From contig NZ_JADPJL010000008.1 of assembly GCF_023073415.1 (NCBI RefSeq), forward strand, positions 868,001-932,000: a stretch of DNA of 64,000 bases. Reading direction: 5' to 3'. The notes beneath the pieces are model-generated. The model ran no database searches, was not told where the DNA came from, and saw only the letters and a program-made list of their open reading frames with translations. Positions 1 through 11,427 of this stretch are shown in pieces. The stretch's first letter is position 1; each line of letters starts with the position of its first letter. Source of the stretch: Bradyrhizobium sp. 190 (GTDB lineage: Bacteria > Pseudomonadota > Alphaproteobacteria > Rhizobiales > Xanthobacteraceae). The position numbers were made by a program, and so were the translations under genes.

Positions 1-224
1 GCGCGCAGATCATTGTCGTTGCCGACGCAGCACATCACGAAGTCCTGGCCCTCGGCCGCGGCCTTCGGCGTCGGCGCGGAGCGCCCGCCGAACTTGTCCG
101 CCCAATCCTTCGCCTTGGCGCCGGTCCGGTTGTACACGGTCACCTCGTGGCCGCCTTTTTTCACCAGATGTCCTGCCATGGGGAAACCCATTACGCCGAG
201 ACCGAGAAAAGCGACTTTAGCCAT
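1..224 (-). CDS. NAD(P)-dependent oxidoreductase, 3-hydroxyisobutyrate dehydrogenase family (5' part only)
   Basis: Only the first 74 codons are inside the window; the gene runs off the left edge. Translation from the ATG at 224 opens MAKVAFLGLGVMGFPMAGHL, which carries the GLGxMGxPMA dinucleotide-binding turn of the 3-hydroxyisobutyrate dehydrogenase/tartronate semialdehyde reductase family. A beta strand ending in VTVYNRT and an FVMCCVGND segment follow, as expected for the second half of the N-terminal Rossmann fold. Family members oxidise or reduce short beta-hydroxyacids in the cytoplasm. The substrate-binding and catalytic Lys regions are outside the window, so the substrate cannot be assigned. 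Confidence 0.85.
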   Translation of the reverse strand, partial: MAKVAFLGLGVMGFPMAGHLVKKGGHEVTVYNRTGAKAKDWADKFGGRSAPTPKAAAEGQDFVMCCVGNDNDLR

Positions 225-396
225 ATGCAATACCTTAGAGTTCGCCGGCGACCTTGGACGGGCCGGACGTTGTTTTGGAGGGAGCCGCACCATACCCACT
301 GCGCAGGGGAGGGCAACGCCTTCGTTTGGCGGGCAAGCCAGGATTTGTGCTAGGATAGAAGCCTCAAGAACCTTACAAAAAAGGGAGTGACATCGC

Positions 397-834
397 ATGG
401 GCGTCAGCGTGGGCGTGCTCGACCATTTCAACATCCGGACCCGCAACCTTGCCGACACGGTCCGGTTCTATGAAGACGTTCTGGGCCTGGAAAAGGGCGC
501 CCGGCCGAACTTCGCCTTCCCCGGCGCCTGGATGTACAGCGAGGGCAAGGCGGTGGTGCACCTCGTCGATATCTCCAGGACCGAGGAACCCCAGAAGCCC
601 GATTCCGGCGTCGTCCACCATGTCGCGTTTGCGAGCTACGGCTTTGACGGCGTGAAGCGGCGGCTGGAACAGAAGGGCATGGCATACGACTCCCGGCAGG
701 TGCCGGGCGGCGACCTCTGGCAGATCTTCGTCAATGACCCCAACGGCGTCATGATCGAGTTGAACTACGAGGCTGCCAAGGAGCAGGGTATCGCGGCGCC
801 GGCCGAGCGGCGGGACGACGTCGGAGCGAGGTAG
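397..834 (+). CDS. VOC (glyoxalase/bleomycin resistance/dioxygenase) superfamily protein
   Basis: A 145-residue single VOC-domain protein, probably cytoplasmic. The N-terminus has LDHFNIRTRN followed by RFYEDVLGL, the typical first beta-alpha-beta module. Candidate metal ligands are His10, the His in VVHLVDIS, the His pair in VVHHVAF and the Glu in GVMIELNYE, matching the usual HxE pattern of metal-dependent VOC enzymes such as lactoylglutathione lyases and extradiol dioxygenases. GGGAGTGA lies about 12 bases before the ATG. It is divergent from the dehydrogenase fragment on its left. The substrate is not inferable from sequence alone. Confidence 0.85.
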   Translation: MGVSVGVLDHFNIRTRNLADTVRFYEDVLGLEKGARPNFAFPGAWMYSEGKAVVHLVDISRTEEPQKPDSGVVHHVAFASYGFDGVKRRLEQKGMAYDSRQVPGGDLWQIFVNDPNGVMIELNYEAAKEQGIAAPAERRDDVGAR

Positions 835-909
835 CCTTTTGCGCTGAACCGCTCTATGGGTCGCGTCGGACTGGCATGGCGTTTTGCAACGAGGCCCCGC
901 TTTTCGGAT

Positions 910-975
910 TTGCTCCGAGGCGGATCGGGTCGCGTCAAGAAAGCGCGTCAATACAAGAGAGTAGAGCCCGGTTCT
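910..975 (+). repeat. Diverged copy of dispersed intergenic element type B
   Basis: Between the VOC stop and the mrp start, the stretch around 925-953 (tcgcgtcaagaaagcgcgtc) closely resembles the core of the elements at 14388-14447 and 22552-22595 in this window. It is followed by an imperfect hairpin formed by agagcccggttctcaatcag and its surroundings. It is less well conserved than the other two copies. Confidence 0.4.
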
Positions 976-1010
976 CAATCAGAACCGAAAGGGCTTCAGG
1001 AGATGCGCGA

Positions 1011-2156
<1,146 letters not shown>

Positions 2157-2338
2157 GGCCCTTATCCATCCCTCCTAAGACTTTGGTTTAATCAGTGCAG
2201 TCATGCCTTTGTCGCGTTTTCGTTAGCGAACTTCCGTGTTAAAGCGCCCCCGCCAGAGCGCCCCGGATGACGTGGAATTCGCCCGCCGGAGGACATGCTC
2301 GAGGAATATGGGAAACGCCCCGTCTTAAGGAGACTTGA

Positions 2339-3427
<1,089 letters not shown>

Positions 3428-3448
3428 TTAGGCCTTAAGTCGTAGAAG

Positions 3449-3483
3449 GAAGCCCGACCTTCGCAAGAAGGCCGGGCTTTTTC
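3449..3483 (+). terminator. Rho-independent terminator after dctP copy 1
   Basis: AAGCCCG and CCTTC pair with GAAGG and CGGGCTT around a gcaa loop, with one A-C mismatch, followed by a T run. It lies 22 bases after the stop codon. It implies that the two dctP genes can be transcribed separately. Confidence 0.85.
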
Positions 3484-3589
3484 GTTTGCCCGTATAGTTC
3501 GGGATGGAAATCGGGAACCGGATGTTCCATGCTGGCTGCGAAGGCCTCGCCAAGAAGGCTGACACACGCAACCAACAGGGATGGATTCA

Positions 3590-4678
3590 ATGAAAAGAAG
3601 AGATTTTCTTAAAGTTGCCGGCATTGGCGCCGCGGGCGCGGCAACCTTGGCGGCTCCCGCCATCGCGCAGTCGATGCCGGAACTCAAATGGCGTTTGGCG
3701 GCGAGCTGGCCAAAATCACTCGACACGCTGTGGGGCGGCGTCGAGCACATGGTCAAGCTCGTTGCCGAAGCCACCGACAACAAGTTTCAAGTTCAGGCTT
3801 TTGCCGGCGGCGAAATCGTGCCGGGGCTGCAGGTCCTCGATGCCGTGCAGAACGGCACCGTCGAGATGGGACATACGGCCTCCTACTATTACTTCGGCAA
3901 AGATCCGACATTTGCGTTCGGCACGGCGGTGCCGTTCGGGCCCAACCAGCGCATTAACCAGGCTTGGTACATGCTGGGCGGCGGCAGAGATCTGCTCAAC
4001 CAGTTCTACAAGAGCTACAACGTCACGTCGTTTCTGGCCGGCAACACCGGCTGCCAGATGGGCGGCTGGTTCCGCAAGGAGATCAACACGGTCGACGATC
4101 TGAAGGGGCTCAAGATGCGCATCGGCGGCTTTGCCGGCCGCGTGATGCAGAAACTCGGCGTCGTGCCGCAGCAGCTCGCCGGCGGCGACATCTATCCCGC
4201 GCTTGAAAAGGGCACGATCGATGCGGCGGAATGGGTAGGGCCCTATGACGACGAGAAGCTCGGCTTCTACAAGGTCGCGCCGCATTATTACTATCCCGGC
4301 TGGTGGGAAGGCGGCCCGATGCTGCTCGGGCTCGTTAATTTGGATAAGTGGAATTCGCTGCCGAAATACTATCAAAGCGTCATCGAGCAGGCGGGCCAGG
4401 CCGCCAATAGCTGGATGATGGCCAAATACGATCAGGGCAACCCGCCGGCGATGAAAAAATTGCTCGCCGGCGGTACCAAGCTCCATGCTTTTTCCCCGGC
4501 GATCATGCAGGCCAGCCTCAAGGCGACAAAGGAATTGTATGCCGAGACCTCGGCGGCCAATCCGAACTTCAAGAAAGTGCTGGAATCGATGAACGCTTTC
4601 ACATCCAATGGATACCAGTGGTTCCAGGTCGCGGAGCTGGGTTACGACAGCTTTATGGCGCGCAATCCGCAGGGTTGA
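3590..4678 (+). CDS. TRAP transporter substrate-binding protein, DctP/TakP type (copy 2)
   Basis: A 362-residue periplasmic receptor paralogous to the gene just upstream. Both proteins start MKRRDFLKV, have a Tat-like leader ending APAIAQ, and share MGGWFRKEI, the [20 protein letters not shown] block and YDDEKLGF. The ATG at 3590 is preferred to the one at 3581 because AGGGA at 3577-3581 is then correctly spaced and the protein aligns end to end with copy 1. The greatest differences are in the first mature third and the C-terminus, so ligand preference may differ. It converges on dctM copy 1 across a shared terminator. Confidence 0.93.
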   Translation: MKRRDFLKVAGIGAAGAATLAAPAIAQSMPELKWRLAASWPKSLDTLWGGVEHMVKLVAEATDNKFQVQAFAGGEIVPGLQVLDAVQNGTVEMGHTASYYYFGKDPTFAFGTAVPFGPNQRINQAWYMLGGGRDLLNQFYKSYNVTSFLAGNTGCQMGGWFRKEINTVDDLKGLKMRIGGFAGRVMQKLGVVPQQLAGGDIYPALEKGTIDAAEWVGPYDDEKLGFYKVAPHYYYPGWWEGGPMLLGLVNLDKWNSLPKYYQSVIEQAGQAANSWMMAKYDQGNPPAMKKLLAGGTKLHAFSPAIMQASLKATKELYAETSAANPNFKKVLESMNAFTSNGYQWFQVAELGYDSFMARNPQG

Positions 4679-4705
4679 TCGCCTCGCAACTCCCTCGACA
4701 AAGAA

Positions 4706-4735
4706 AAAACCCCGGAGCGAAAGCTCCGGGGTTTT
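4706..4735. terminator. Bidirectional terminator between convergent TRAP genes
   Basis: A near-perfect hairpin: AAAAC plus CCCGGAGC pairs with GCTCCGGG plus GTTTT around a 4-base loop. An A run on the left and a T run on the right make it usable from both strands. It lies between the dctP copy 2 stop and the dctM copy 1 stop. Confidence 0.9.
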
Positions 4736-4753
4736 CACGTGGGGCCTGCGCCG

Positions 4754-6409
4754 CTACTGTTTCGGTCCGCCAAAATCCAACGGCGGCATCTCGATCTGCG
4801 GTACCTCGATCTTGATCGTGTTCGGGTCGACTGTCGATGCCGTGCCCTTATAGTGCATCACCATCTGCGGGAACGCGATCACCAGCAGCACCATGATAAC
4901 CTGGATCACCACGAACGGCACGGCGCCCCAATAGATCTGACCGGTCGTGACGGGATCCATACGCTTGCCTGTAACCCGATCGATGTAGGATTCTTTTGGG
5001 GCTACTGAACGTAAATAGAACAATGCGAACCCGAACGGCGGATGCATGAATGACGTCTGCATGTTGACGCCGAGGATCACGCCGAACCAGATCAGGTCGA
5101 TGCCGAGTTTTTCGGCCACCGGCCCGAGCAGCGGGATGATGATGAAGGCGAGTTCGAAGAAGTCGAGGAAGAAGGCAAGAACGAAGACAAGCGCGTTGAC
5201 GAAAATAAGGAAGCCGATTTGGCCGCCGGGGAGGGAAGTCAGCAGATGCTCGACCCACACGTGGCCGTTCACGCCGTAGAAAGTCAGCGAGAACACCCGC
5301 GCACCAATCAGAATGAATATGACGAAGGCGGAAAGTTTCGCGGTCGATTCCGTGGCTTGCCGGATCAGGTCCCAGCTTAGCCGTCGCTTGGCTGCGCCGA
5401 GAATGATCGCGCCAGCCGCGCCCATCGCGCCACCCTCGGTAGGGGTTGCGACGCCGATAAAGATCGTACCAAGCACAAGGAAGATCAGGAACAGCGGCGG
5501 CACCATGACGAAGGTCGTTTGCTGCGCCATCGCGGACAGGAAGCGAAACCCGGTAAGCTTGTCGATCACCCAGTTCAGGACGGCCACGAAAAATGCGAAC
5601 AGGATACCGAAGAACATGCTGAGTACGACGAAATCGGCGCCGCGGGTGTCAGAGTGCCGCATCATGAACCAGCCGAAAACCACACTGGCCAGCGTGAGCA
5701 CGCCGAGCGAAAGCAGGCCGCGGCTGCCGTCCTTTTCCCGGAAGCCAATGGCCTCCGCCGGCAGCCCCGGAGCCGCCTTCGGGAAGATCATCGTCACGAG
5801 AAAGGCATATCCGGCATACAGGCCCGCAAGCACCATGCCCGGGATGAAGGCGCCTTCGTACATGTCGCCGACCGACTTGCCGAGCTGGTCGGCCATCACG
5901 ATCAGAACCAGCGAAGGCGGAATGATTTGCGCCAACGTGCCTGAGGCCGCGATGATTCCCGTCGCCATCCGGCGGTCGTAGCCATAGCGCAACATGATCG
6001 GCAGCGAGATCAGGCCCATCGAGATCACGGAAGCGGCAACGACGCCGGTCGTAGCAGCGAGCAGGGCGCCAACGAACACGACGGCATAGGCGAGACCGCC
6101 GCGGATGGTGCCGAACAATTGTCCGATGGTATCGAGCAAGTCCTCGGCCATGCCGGATCGCTCCAGCACCAACCCCATGAACGTAAAGAACGGGATCGCG
6201 AGCAGCGTGTCGTTGTTCATCACGCCGTAAACACGCTCGGGGAGAGCCTGCAGGAAGTCCGGCCGGAACTCTCCAAGTTCGATGCCGACGATAGCGAAAA
6301 GCAGGCCGACCGCACCGAGCGAAAACGCCGCCGGATAGCCAAGCAGCAGCATGATCACCAGCGCCGTGAACATGATCGGCGCCATGTTGGCGATAAGGAA
6401 GGATGTCAT
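4754..6409 (-). CDS. TRAP transporter large permease, DctM family (copy 1)
   Basis: A 551-residue inner-membrane protein, the large ion-coupled translocating subunit. Hydrophobic helices run throughout, with family blocks AIPFFTFMGLVLERSGMAEDLL, PPSLVLIVMADQLGKSVGDM and GVATPTEGGAMGA. At 551 residues it is longer than the common form of about 430. The extra length lies mainly around residues 215-310, as in the extended DctM subgroup that partners TakP-like receptors. AGAGGA is 6 bases upstream of the ATG. It follows dctQ copy 1 by 28 bases and is the last gene of the - strand dctQM-dctQM series. Confidence 0.93.
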   Translation of the reverse strand: MTSFLIANMAPIMFTALVIMLLLGYPAAFSLGAVGLLFAIVGIELGEFRPDFLQALPERVYGVMNNDTLLAIPFFTFMGLVLERSGMAEDLLDTIGQLFGTIRGGLAYAVVFVGALLAATTGVVAASVISMGLISLPIMLRYGYDRRMATGIIAASGTLAQIIPPSLVLIVMADQLGKSVGDMYEGAFIPGMVLAGLYAGYAFLVTMIFPKAAPGLPAEAIGFREKDGSRGLLSLGVLTLASVVFGWFMMRHSDTRGADFVVLSMFFGILFAFFVAVLNWVIDKLTGFRFLSAMAQQTTFVMVPPLFLIFLVLGTIFIGVATPTEGGAMGAAGAIILGAAKRRLSWDLIRQATESTAKLSAFVIFILIGARVFSLTFYGVNGHVWVEHLLTSLPGGQIGFLIFVNALVFVLAFFLDFFELAFIIIPLLGPVAEKLGIDLIWFGVILGVNMQTSFMHPPFGFALFYLRSVAPKESYIDRVTGKRMDPVTTGQIYWGAVPFVVIQVIMVLLVIAFPQMVMHYKGTASTVDPNTIKIEVPQIEMPPLDFGGPKQ

Positions 6410-6437
6410 CTCTTGTCCTCTGCCACCGCGTGCGCGA

Positions 6438-7019
6438 TCAGCGTTTTTCGATGGCCTCGACGAGGTGTTCGACCTCGGCCTCGAGCGCGGGTACTTGTGA
6501 TGCGTGTGGATCTGGAATAAGGCCGCGCATCACGGCGATGCGCTTGATCAGCTCGGAAATGCCCTGAACCAGCAAGAACACGAATCCGATGATAACCAGC
6601 GATTTGGCGGGCCATTGCGGAAGCCCGCCTGCGTTGCCCGATTGCTCGTTGACTTCGAACGATCGCATAAAAAACGGGCCGCCGGTGATGATCATGACGA
6701 CGCACAGCGGCATCAGAAAGAGCGTGTGCCCAACGACATCGATCACGTTGCGTGCGGTCTTCGGTAGCGCATTACTGACGATGTCGATCCGGATGTGTTC
6801 GTTGTCGAGCAAAGTCCACGGCGAGCAAAGCAGAAAGACGATGCTGAAGAGCACCCATTGCAGCTCAAGCCATGAGTTGGATGAAATGTCGAACGTTTTG
6901 CGCATGATGGCGTTGACGGCCGAAATCACCACGGCAACGAGAATCAGCCACGCCAGGCGCTTACCCGTCCACCGCGTGAACGCGTCGATTCCACGGCTCA
7001 ATTTCAAGAGCGCTTGCAA
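6438..7019 (-). CDS. TRAP transporter small permease, DctQ family (copy 1)
   Basis: A 193-residue four-helix membrane subunit that docks to DctM. The TTG at 7019 is preferred because GGGGAGGA (7026-7033 on the complement) lies 6-7 bases before it and the N-terminus then matches the paralogue at 8824-9363. An in-frame ATG at 7097 would add 26 unconserved residues. The Trp-rich block ISSNSWLELQWVLFSIVFLL and the following NEHIRIDI segment are typical of DctQ, as is the QSGNAGGLPQWPAKSLVIIGF block. It sits between dctM copy 2 and dctM copy 1. Confidence 0.9.
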   Translation of the reverse strand: MQALLKLSRGIDAFTRWTGKRLAWLILVAVVISAVNAIMRKTFDISSNSWLELQWVLFSIVFLLCSPWTLLDNEHIRIDIVSNALPKTARNVIDVVGHTLFLMPLCVVMIITGGPFFMRSFEVNEQSGNAGGLPQWPAKSLVIIGFVFLLVQGISELIKRIAVMRGLIPDPHASQVPALEAEVEHLVEAIEKR

Positions 7020-7225
7020 CGGCAATCCTCCCCAATTCGCATCTGCAGTCTTGACGGTACCCGTCGGGCACTGCGGCCTATCCAGCCCGGCTAGCATGAA
7101 GCCATCGCACCAAACCAGCGGGCGAAGCAGCCGTCAATTGGAAGTTTGTTGATATTGAAAGGGAATCAGCCCTGTGGATCGGGGTCGTCCACCCCCGGCC
7201 CCGGCCAACCTGGGCCCGGGCTGCG

Positions 7226-8827
7226 CTATTGCTTTTGAGGGCCGAAATCCAGCGGCGGGAGCTCGATTTCCGGCACCACGATTTTTACCTTGCTGAGATC
7301 GACGTCGAGCGGCTTGTCGAGCAGAGCCGTCACCGTGACGGGGAACGCGATCACGATCGCCACCATGATCGCCTGCAGGCCGATCCAGGGCAGGGCGCCC
7401 CAATAGATGTCGGAGCTCTTGACCTCCTTCGGCGCAACGCCGCGCAGATAGAACAGCGCGAAGCCGAACGGTGGATGCAGGAACGACGTCTGCATATTGA
7501 CGCAAAGCATGACGCCGAACCAGATCAGCGCGGCATCGGGGCCGACGACCGGCGCCAGCACCTTCTGCGCGATCGGCGCCACCATCGGCAGAATGATGAA
7601 GGCGATCTCGAAGAAGTCGAGGAAGAACGCCAGGAAGAAGATGAAGAGGTTGATGAAGATCAGGAAGCCCCAGACGCCGCCGGGGATCGAAGTCAGATGG
7701 TGCTCGAGCCAGACCCCGCCATTGACGCCGAGGAATACCACCGAGAAGCAGGTCGAGCCGATCAGGATGAACACCACCATGGTCGAGAGACGCATGGTCG
7801 ATTGGTAGCCCTGCTTGATCAGGTCGCGCAGGTCCGGAATGCGGACGGCTTCGAGGCAGAGCCAGACGACGGCGAGATAGAGCACCGCGAACGTCAGTTT
7901 CAACAGCTTGCCTTCGCCGACGAGAATTCCGACGATCACGGCGACGCCGGTGGCGGCGATGCCGACGAGGAGCATCTTGTGCCCCTTGCTGCTCAGATCC
8001 TTGTGGTGGATTGCGGCGAGAACGATCGCGCCGATGGCACCCATCGCGCCGGCTTCCGTCGGGGTCGCCAGGCCCATCATCATGGTGCCCAGCACCACGA
8101 AGATCAGCACGGCGGAGGGAATGATGCCCATCAGGCATTTGCGCCAGAGCGGCCAGCCCCGCAGCGTCAGCGCGTCTCTGGGCACGGCCGGGACGTGATG
8201 GGGCAGGAAGATACTCAGAACGAATGTGTAGCCGGCGAACAGCGCGATCTGCAGGAGCGACGGCCCCCAGGCGCCGAGATACATGTCGCCGACCGACTTG
8301 CCGAGCTGGTCGGCCATCACGATCAGCACCAGCGAGGGTGGTACCAACTGGGTGATGGTGCCGGATGCGGCGAGCACGCCGGTGATGTAGCGCACGTTAT
8401 AGCCGTAGCGGAGCATCACCGGCATCGAGATCAGCGCCATAGCGATGACCTGCGCCGCCACCGTGCCGGTGATCGCGCCGAGGATGAAGCCGACGATGAT
8501 GACGGAATAGCCGAGGCCGCCGCGGACCGGGCCGAACAGCTGACCCATCGAATCCAGCATGTCTTCGGCGAGACCGCACCGCTCGAGGACAGAGCCCATG
8601 AAGGTGAAGAAGGGAATCGCCAGCAGCAATTCGTTGGAAAGCACACCGCCGAAAATACGGCCGGGAATCGCCTGCAGGAAGTTCATGTCGAAGAAGCCGA
8701 GATAGATCGACAGGAACCCGAACGACAGCCCGAGCGCGGCCAGCGTGAAGGCCACCGGGAAGCCGATCAGCATGGCCAGAATCAAGCCGCCGAACATCAG
8801 CGGCGGCATCATGTCCAGCGTGATCAT
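7226..8827 (-). CDS. TRAP transporter large permease, DctM family (copy 2)
   Basis: A 533-residue multi-spanning inner-membrane protein paralogous to copy 1. It has the same signatures (AIPFFTFMGSVLERCGLAEDML, PPSLVLIVMADQLGKSVGDM, GLATPTEAGAMGA, NMQTSFLHPPFGFALFYLRG) and the same extended length. Its central insertion differs in sequence from that of copy 1. Its ATG overlaps the stop codon of dctQ copy 2 by four bases (ATGA), so the pair is translationally coupled. A gap of about 206 bases without a gene separates its stop from the start of dctQ copy 1. Confidence 0.93.
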   Translation of the reverse strand: MITLDMMPPLMFGGLILAMLIGFPVAFTLAALGLSFGFLSIYLGFFDMNFLQAIPGRIFGGVLSNELLLAIPFFTFMGSVLERCGLAEDMLDSMGQLFGPVRGGLGYSVIIVGFILGAITGTVAAQVIAMALISMPVMLRYGYNVRYITGVLAASGTITQLVPPSLVLIVMADQLGKSVGDMYLGAWGPSLLQIALFAGYTFVLSIFLPHHVPAVPRDALTLRGWPLWRKCLMGIIPSAVLIFVVLGTMMMGLATPTEAGAMGAIGAIVLAAIHHKDLSSKGHKMLLVGIAATGVAVIVGILVGEGKLLKLTFAVLYLAVVWLCLEAVRIPDLRDLIKQGYQSTMRLSTMVVFILIGSTCFSVVFLGVNGGVWLEHHLTSIPGGVWGFLIFINLFIFFLAFFLDFFEIAFIILPMVAPIAQKVLAPVVGPDAALIWFGVMLCVNMQTSFLHPPFGFALFYLRGVAPKEVKSSDIYWGALPWIGLQAIMVAIVIAFPVTVTALLDKPLDVDLSKVKIVVPEIELPPLDFGPQKQ

Positions 8828-9363
8828 TGGGTAGGCCTCTCATACTTCGCATCGATCACGACATAACCCTTCAGTGCAGCGATGCGCTTGATCACCTCGG
8901 AGACGCCTTGCAGCGCCAGGAAAACGAAGCCAACGGGAACGACGAGCTTGATCGGCCAGCGCAGCAGGCCGCCGGCATTGCTCGAGGTCTCGCCGACCGC
9001 GTAGGCCTGCATGAAGAACGGCCACGACAGATAGCTGAGCAGCAGGCAGGCCGGGATCAGGAAGCACAGCGTTCCGATCAGGTCGAGCCAGAGCTGCCCG
9101 CGCTCCGACAGCATCAGGTAGAGGATTTCAACCCGAACATGCTCGTTCTTCTTGAACGTATAGGAAGCGCCGAACATTACGAAGATGGCGAACATGTACC
9201 ATTGCAATTCGAGCCAGGCATTGGAGCTGTAGCCGAAGGCGTAGCGGATCATGGCGTTGGCGGCGCTCACCACGCAGGCTGCGAGCACGAGCCAGTTGCA
9301 GACGCCGCCTAGTTTCTCGTTGAGCCAATCGATAGAGTTACTCAGTGCCAACAACGGGCGCAT
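8824..9363 (-). CDS. TRAP transporter small permease, DctQ family (copy 2)
   Basis: A 179-residue, four-helix DctQ subunit. The ATG at 9363 follows GAGGAG at good spacing; a GTG at 9381 would add six residues and overlap that ribosome binding site. The blocks YSSNAWLELQWYMFAIFVMF, KNEHVRVEI and SSNAGGLLRWPIKLVVPVGF align with DctQ copy 1. It is the first gene of the - strand run dctQ2-dctM2-dctQ1-dctM1, so a promoter is expected in the stretch to its right. Confidence 0.9.
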   Translation of the reverse strand: MRPLLALSNSIDWLNEKLGGVCNWLVLAACVVSAANAMIRYAFGYSSNAWLELQWYMFAIFVMFGASYTFKKNEHVRVEILYLMLSERGQLWLDLIGTLCFLIPACLLLSYLSWPFFMQAYAVGETSSNAGGLLRWPIKLVVPVGFVFLALQGVSEVIKRIAALKGYVVIDAKYERPTQ

Positions 9364-9722
9364 TATGCTCTCCTCGGACACGTCATCGACGCGCCGGATT
9401 TTTCATTGATATTGCATTGCCACTACGCGCCAGGCGCGCAGAGCTGCTGCCGCGCAGCAAGCGCGCGGGTTCGTTTCGGCGCAAAAAAAAGCGCCGATTC
9501 ACAGCTCATTCGCTGGAGCGATTGCAACGATAGTCCTCCCCCAATCTCGTGCCACCGCCGTCTTGACTGCACCTTGAAGGTGCAGCGGCCTGTTGCGACC
9601 GTGCTGGCGTGAAAGCAGCCGCACCATTTCAGCGCGGCGGGACGGCGTCAATTGGGAGAATGGAAAATCGGCGCGCAGGATCGATTTGTTGCGCGAAAAG
9701 CCTTAATCTGGCGCCGAAAATT
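9364..9722. other. Intergenic region without a recognised gene
   Basis: This 359-base stretch separates the start of dctQ copy 2 from the stop of moaA, both on -. It must hold the promoter of the dctQM operon. I see no convincing coding frame, repeat or strong hairpin. An A-rich tract lies at about 9482-9490. Confidence 0.5.
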
Positions 9723-10751
9723 TCAACCGCCGGTAACGCTCATGTGGCGGCTAACACTGGGACGGTTATGCCGGCGGTCGATAATGAAGTCGTGGCCCTT
9801 CGGCTTCAGCCCGATGGCGCGATCGATCGCGGCCGACAGCAGGTCGTCGTCGGAGGAAGCCCGCAACGGCTTGCGCAAATCGGAGGCATCCTCGTGGCCG
9901 AGGCAGGTGTGCAGCGTGCCGGTGCAGGTGATCCGCACCCGGTTACAGGACTCGCAGAAATTATGCGTCATCGGCGTGATGAAGCCGAGCTTGCCGCCGG
10001 TCTCGGCAACGCGGACATAGCGAGCGGGGCCGCCTGTATCGTCGTCGAGGTCGGTCAGCGTGTAGTGCTGGGCGAGGCGCGCACGTAACAACGATAGCGG
10101 CACGTACTGATCGATCCGGCCTTCGCCGATGTCGCCCATCGGCATCACTTCGATCAGCGTCAGCGCCATGCCCTTGCCGTGCGCCCATTCCATCAGCGAG
10201 GGGATTTCTTCCTCGTTCATGTTCTTCAGCGCCACCGCGTTGATCTTGACCGCAAGGCCTGCGTCGCGCGCGGCCTCGATGCCGGTCAAGACCTTGTCGA
10301 GATCGCCCCAGCGCGTGATGGCGCGGAACTTCTGCGCATCGAGCGTGTCGAGCGAGACGTTGACACGGCGGACGCCGCAGTCGCGCAATTCGCCGGCGAA
10401 GCGCGCCAGTTGCGAAGCGTTGGTGGTCAGCGTCAGCTCATCGAGCGCGCCGCTTGAAAGATGCCGCGACAGCGAGCGCACCAGTGACATCACGTTGCGC
10501 CGGACCAGCGGCTCGCCGCCGGTGAGGCGGATCTTGCGCACGCCCTTGGCGATGAAGGCCGAGCACAGCCGGTCGAGTTCTTCCAGCGTCAGCAGGTCCT
10601 TCTTCGGCAGGAAGGTCATGTCCTCGGACATGCAGTAGAAGCAGCGCAGGTCGCAGCGATCGGTCACCGACACGCGCAGATACCGGATGGTCCGGCCGAA
10701 CGGATCGACCATCGGACGAAACAACTGATCGGGTGACGGAGATCCGCTCAT
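9723..10751 (-). CDS. moaA: GTP 3',8-cyclase MoaA (molybdenum cofactor biosynthesis)
   Basis: A 342-residue radical SAM enzyme that, with MoaC, converts GTP to cyclic pyranopterin monophosphate. The N-terminal 4Fe-4S site is CDLRCFYC near residues 33-40. The second, substrate-binding cluster is formed by the cysteines of [18 protein letters not shown]. The chain ends in Gly-Gly, the C-terminal tail required in Moa[12 protein letters not shown] is the SAM-binding GGE block. No other moa gene is adjacent. Confidence 0.97.
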   Translation of the reverse strand: MSGSPSPDQLFRPMVDPFGRTIRYLRVSVTDRCDLRCFYCMSEDMTFLPKKDLLTLEELDRLCSAFIAKGVRKIRLTGGEPLVRRNVMSLVRSLSRHLSSGALDELTLTTNASQLARFAGELRDCGVRRVNVSLDTLDAQKFRAITRWGDLDKVLTGIEAARDAGLAVKINAVALKNMNEEEIPSLMEWAHGKGMALTLIEVMPMGDIGEGRIDQYVPLSLLRARLAQHYTLTDLDDDTGGPARYVRVAETGGKLGFITPMTHNFCESCNRVRITCTGTLHTCLGHEDASDLRKPLRASSDDDLLSAAIDRAIGLKPKGHDFIIDRRHNRPSVSRHMSVTGG

Positions 10752-10810
10752 TCAAGCTGCCTTGCAACTGCCTTGTACCGGGGTCTTCACGTGTTAGCTC
10801 GCTAGCATAA

Positions 10811-10836
10811 TGTAGGCATGTTGTAAGGCGCCTACA
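10811..10836. promoter_or_regulatory. Short inverted repeat upstream of moaA
   Basis: TGTAGGC at 10811-10817 is repeated inverted as GCCTACA at 10830-10836, with a 12-base spacer, 60 bases upstream of the moaA start and downstream of the lipoprotein stop. It has no T run, so it is either an operator-like dyad or an mRNA 3' hairpin. Confidence 0.3.
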
Positions 10837-10884
10837 ATCAGCAAGCTTGCGGGCGCAGTTGCGAGGTCCGGCGGGGGGCGGCAT

Positions 10885-11394
10885 TCAGCGGGCCGCGGGC
10901 TGCACGGGGGCCGGGTTCGACGCTGCGGCGGCCTTGGACTTTGGGTTCTCCGGGCGCATCGGGTTGCGCGCCTTCGGCGGCGGTACGGCCGGCGTGAGTT
11001 CCGCGAACACCGGGCTCGGGTCGATGATGGTCATCGGCGGCGAAGCAAAATCGCCGGGATCGCGGACCACCTGCACCGGAACCGTGACCGGCTGGAACTT
11101 GGGGCTGGCGAAAGTGACGGAGAAGCCGGCATCAGGCGCGGGCACATCGATCGAGCAGGGGGTTTTACAGGCCGGTCCGAGCGAGGTCGTTGCATCCGCT
11201 CCCGGCGGCGCTGATTCCGGCGCAACCTTCACCAGCGGCGGCGCCGGCTTGGAGGAATCAAGGGAAAACGACGAGCACCCGGCGAGACTCGCCCCGGTGA
11301 TGGCAATCGCGATGGTTGGCGAACCATAGGAGTGCGAGAATAGAGCTGCAACCAGGCCGGGAAAATTCGTTAAAGAATGGCTAACGCCGAGCAA
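10885..11394 (-). CDS. Putative lipoprotein with PEGA-like segment
   Basis: A 169-residue predicted outer-membrane or periplasmic lipoprotein. A hydrophobic stretch ends in the lipobox LAGC (Cys near residue 40). The mature part has a Pro-rich spacer, then CKTPCSIDVP and FSVTFASPKFQPVTVPVQV, which resembles a PEGA repeat, and finally a Pro/Ala-rich tail. The ATG at 11394 gives an unusually long pre-lipobox leader, so the true start may be a later non-ATG codon. No function is assigned. Confidence 0.6.
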   Translation of the reverse strand: MLGVSHSLTNFPGLVAALFSHSYGSPTIAIAITGASLAGCSSFSLDSSKPAPPLVKVAPESAPPGADATTSLGPACKTPCSIDVPAPDAGFSVTFASPKFQPVTVPVQVVRDPGDFASPPMTIIDPSPVFAELTPAVPPPKARNPMRPENPKSKAAAASNPAPVQPAAR

Positions 11395-11427
11395 TAGCGC
11401 TTTAAATACGTAAATTAAATCAGATGG

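Noticed and set aside
7229..8866. Long + strand frame of 545 codons, rich in Glu, Asp, Arg and His.
   Set aside because: Exact antisense shadow of dctM copy 2; such low-complexity charged frames arise opposite GC-rich membrane-protein genes.
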